Source: Thermoplasmatota archaeon (GTDB lineage Archaea; Thermoplasmatota; Thermoplasmata; Thermoplasmatales; Thermoplasmataceae). Taken from it: 62,369 nucleotides of DNA. The notes under the pieces were generated by a model. The model ran no database searches, was not told the DNA's origin, and worked only from the letters and a program-made list of their open reading frames with translations. The DNA lies in assembly GCA_023489435.1 (NCBI GenBank), contig JAMDCA010000011.1:1-62369 (forward strand), given 5' to 3'. A program made the position numbers and the translations under genes. Below, in pieces: positions 60,783 to 62,369 of the stretch; position 1 is the first letter of the stretch; each line of letters opens with the position of its first letter.

Positions 60783-62369
60783 TCAAGCTGTGGCCTCCAG
60801 GACCTGTTGCTTGTACTCGAGAGCCTGTTTTACCAAATGCAGGTGAACCTTCGAAGGGTTCAGGGGCCTGGATTTAAACTCGCTGTGGTACTGTGTTGCA
60901 ATGAAGTTATCGCTTCCATCCAGTTCTGCAATTTCCATCCTTATGCCTTCCTCATCCACACCTGAGAAAAGCATGCCAGCTTCCTTGAACCTTTCTATGT
61001 AGTCTGGATTTACCTCAAATCTGTGCCTGTGCCTCTCGTAAACAACGTCTGTGCCGTAAATCCTGCTGGCAAGTGTCCCTTCCCTGACCAGGACCTTCTT
61101 GGAGCCAAGCCTCATGGTTCCGCCCATGTCCTTTACCCCCAACTGCTCAGGCAGGAGATCAATAACAGGATACGGTGTCTTTGGATCGAACTCAGTGCTG
61201 TTTGCATCCTTCAGGCCAAGGGCGTTTCTTGCATATTCCATAACTGCAACCTGGAAACCCAGGCAAATGCCTAGATACGGAATTCCGTTCTCCCTGGCAT
61301 ACCTTGCTGCCTGTATCTTCCCCTCAATGCCCCTGTAGCCGAAACCACCCGGAACAATGACAGCATGCACATCGGAGAGCTTTTCCTGGTTCTGGATCAG
61401 GTCATCTGAATTTATCCACTTGATTTCAACGTCTATGCCGGTGACTCCGGTGACATGGGAGAACGACTCCTTGTGACTCATATAGGAATCCTGAAGTTCA
61501 ACGTACTTTCCCACAAGGGCCACCCTTACCTTTTCCTTTGGGTTTCTTATGTTTTCCTTGTACTCAGCCCACGCATCATGATAGCTCTTCTGCGGCAGGG
61601 AAAGCTTTTCCCTTACAAACGGGATTATTCCCTGTTTCTCCATGGCATCTGGCACAAGGTAGACATTGGGAACATCGTTTATGCTTACTATTCCCTCCAT
61701 TGCCACGTCGGTGAACAGTGAAATCCTCTTCTTGGTTTCAATAGTAAGAGGCTTCTTGGACCTGCAGAACAGCAGATCCGGGGTTATCCCGATCTCCCTG
61801 AGGTCACGGACACTGTGCTGGGTTGGCTTTGTCTTCTGCTCTCCACCTGCCCCGAGCTCTGGAACAAGGGTTACATGGCCAAAGAGGAATGTTCCCCTTC
61901 CCTCTTCATGGTTGAGCTGCCTCACAGCTTCCAGGAAAGGCATGGATTCAATGTCTCCGACGGTTCCTCCCACCTCTATGAGGACCACATCTAATTCCTC
62001 CTTGTTTGCAACAAGCCTGATCCTTCTCTTTATCTCGTTTGTTATGTGCGGTATAATCTGGACGGTGCTTCCAAGGTATTCGCCTCTCCTTTCCTTTTCT
62101 ATTACTTCCTTGTAGACTTTGCCAGTGGTGATGTTGTTGTTTCCGGTCAGATTAACATCAAGGAACCTCTCATAATTGCCAAGGTCAAGGTCAACCTCGC
62201 TCCCGTCATCAAGGACAAAAACCTCGCCGTGCTGGTATGGATTCATTGTTCCAGCGTCATAATTCAGGTAGGGATCAATTTTCAGAGATGTGACTCGATA
62301 TCCATGAGATTTCAGAAGATATCCAAGGCTGGAGGTTATTGTGCCCTTTCCAAGCCCGGAAATTACTCC
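60783..62369 (-). CDS. pyrG: CTP synthase (partial, 5' end off window)
   Basis: Makes CTP from UTP and glutamine. At least 529 codons are present, and the frame runs off the right edge. The first visible residues already read [16 protein letters not shown], the synthetase P-loop that normally starts near residue 12, so only about ten residues are missing. Later motifs include [28 protein letters not shown], and the C-terminal glutamine amidotransferase triad with Cys in [11 protein letters not shown] and His/Glu in [10 protein letters not shown]. First gene of the pyrG-SCP2-polC-GPN operon. Confidence 0.95.
   Translation of the reverse strand, partial: GVISGLGKGTITSSLGYLLKSHGYRVTSLKIDPYLNYDAGTMNPYQHGEVFVLDDGSEVDLDLGNYERFLDVNLTGNNNITTGKVYKEVIEKERRGEYLGSTVQIIPHITNEIKRRIRLVANKEELDVVLIEVGGTVGDIESMPFLEAVRQLNHEEGRGTFLFGHVTLVPELGAGGEQKTKPTQHSVRDLREIGITPDLLFCRSKKPLTIETKKRISLFTDVAMEGIVSINDVPNVYLVPDAMEKQGIIPFVREKLSLPQKSYHDAWAEYKENIRNPKEKVRVALVGKYVELQDSYMSHKESFSHVTGVTGIDVEIKWINSDDLIQNQEKLSDVHAVIVPGGFGYRGIEGKIQAARYARENGIPYLGICLGFQVAVMEYARNALGLKDANSTEFDPKTPYPVIDLLPEQLGVKDMGGTMRLGSKKVLVREGTLASRIYGTDVVYERHRHRFEVNPDYIERFKEAGMLFSGVDEEGIRMEIAELDGSDNFIATQYHSEFKSRPLNPSKVHLHLVKQALEYKQQVLEATA

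Noticed and set aside
1-62369. CRISPR array, insertion sequence or prophage
   Set aside because: No regularly spaced repeats, transposase, integrase or phage structural genes were found in any frame.

Overview
The window is a gene-dense chromosomal stretch from an archaeon, most likely a member of the Thermoplasmatales (thermoacidophilic Euryarchaeota). The evidence is archaeal information-processing genes (DNA polymerase D large subunit, aIF6, L31e, L39e, S19e, PDCD5, Nob1, Pth2, type II methionine aminopeptidase, CDP-archaeol synthase) together with features common in that order: an SDR-type L-threonine dehydrogenase, a fused ETF beta-alpha protein, a secreted sedolisin (acid protease) with surface-type repeats, an acetate transporter, acetyl-CoA synthetases and many MFS permeases. 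Many genes appear leaderless, with a TATA-like element about 24-30 bp before the start codon. TTG and GTG starts are frequent. Genus cannot be decided by eye. I see no rRNA, tRNA, insertion sequence, CRISPR array or prophage.

Layout, left to right. 1-6.4 kb: partial threonine dehydrogenase, MoaE, an aldehyde dehydrogenase-like protein lacking both catalytic residues, isocitrate dehydrogenase, PurA and exonuclease III. 6.4-17.3 kb: urocanate hydratase, MFS carriers, a sugar nucleotidyltransferase, a coiled-coil protein, CbiB, PyrF, FtsZ and PyrE. 17.3-19.2 kb: the S19e-PDCD5-L39e-L31e-aIF6 operon, including the 51-codon L39e gene. 19.3-31.3 kb: an ABC exporter, an erythrin-VIT1 iron carrier, two PLP aminotransferases, an Hjc-like resolvase, a wHTH regulator divergent from a bactofilin-like protein, an acyl-CoA synthetase/MBL hydrolase pair, and an AbrB-PhoU regulator. 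31.4-43.4 kb: an XRE-CBS regulator, CDP-archaeol synthase and Pth2 in one overlapping operon, an acetate uptake/activation pair, Tmk, MetAP, a Rieske protein, a ribbon-helix-helix regulator, a membrane protein and the ETF fusion. 43.6-56.3 kb: a degenerate MBL protein, an orphan DNA methylase, a citrate synthase-Nob1-cyclase operon, the sedolisin, a degenerate acyl-CoA ligase, Ogg and Nnr repair enzymes, and a nickel superoxide dismutase with its own S26-type protease. 56.4 kb to the end: a tight operon of CTP synthase, an SCP2-like protein, DNA polymerase D large subunit and a GPN-loop NTPase.

Functionally the region covers acetate use (SatP, two ACS-type enzymes, citrate synthase, IDH), pyrimidine and purine synthesis (PyrE, PyrF, PyrG, PurA, Tmk), repair (ExoIII, Ogg, Hjc) and oxidative or metal stress (NiSOD, erythrin-VIT1). 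The most notable item is the NiSOD plus maturation-protease pair, unusual for an archaeon. Also of interest are several perfect or near-perfect palindromes lying exactly at promoters of regulator genes, four sedolisin repeats of exactly 76 residues, and two enzymes whose catalytic signatures have been lost.
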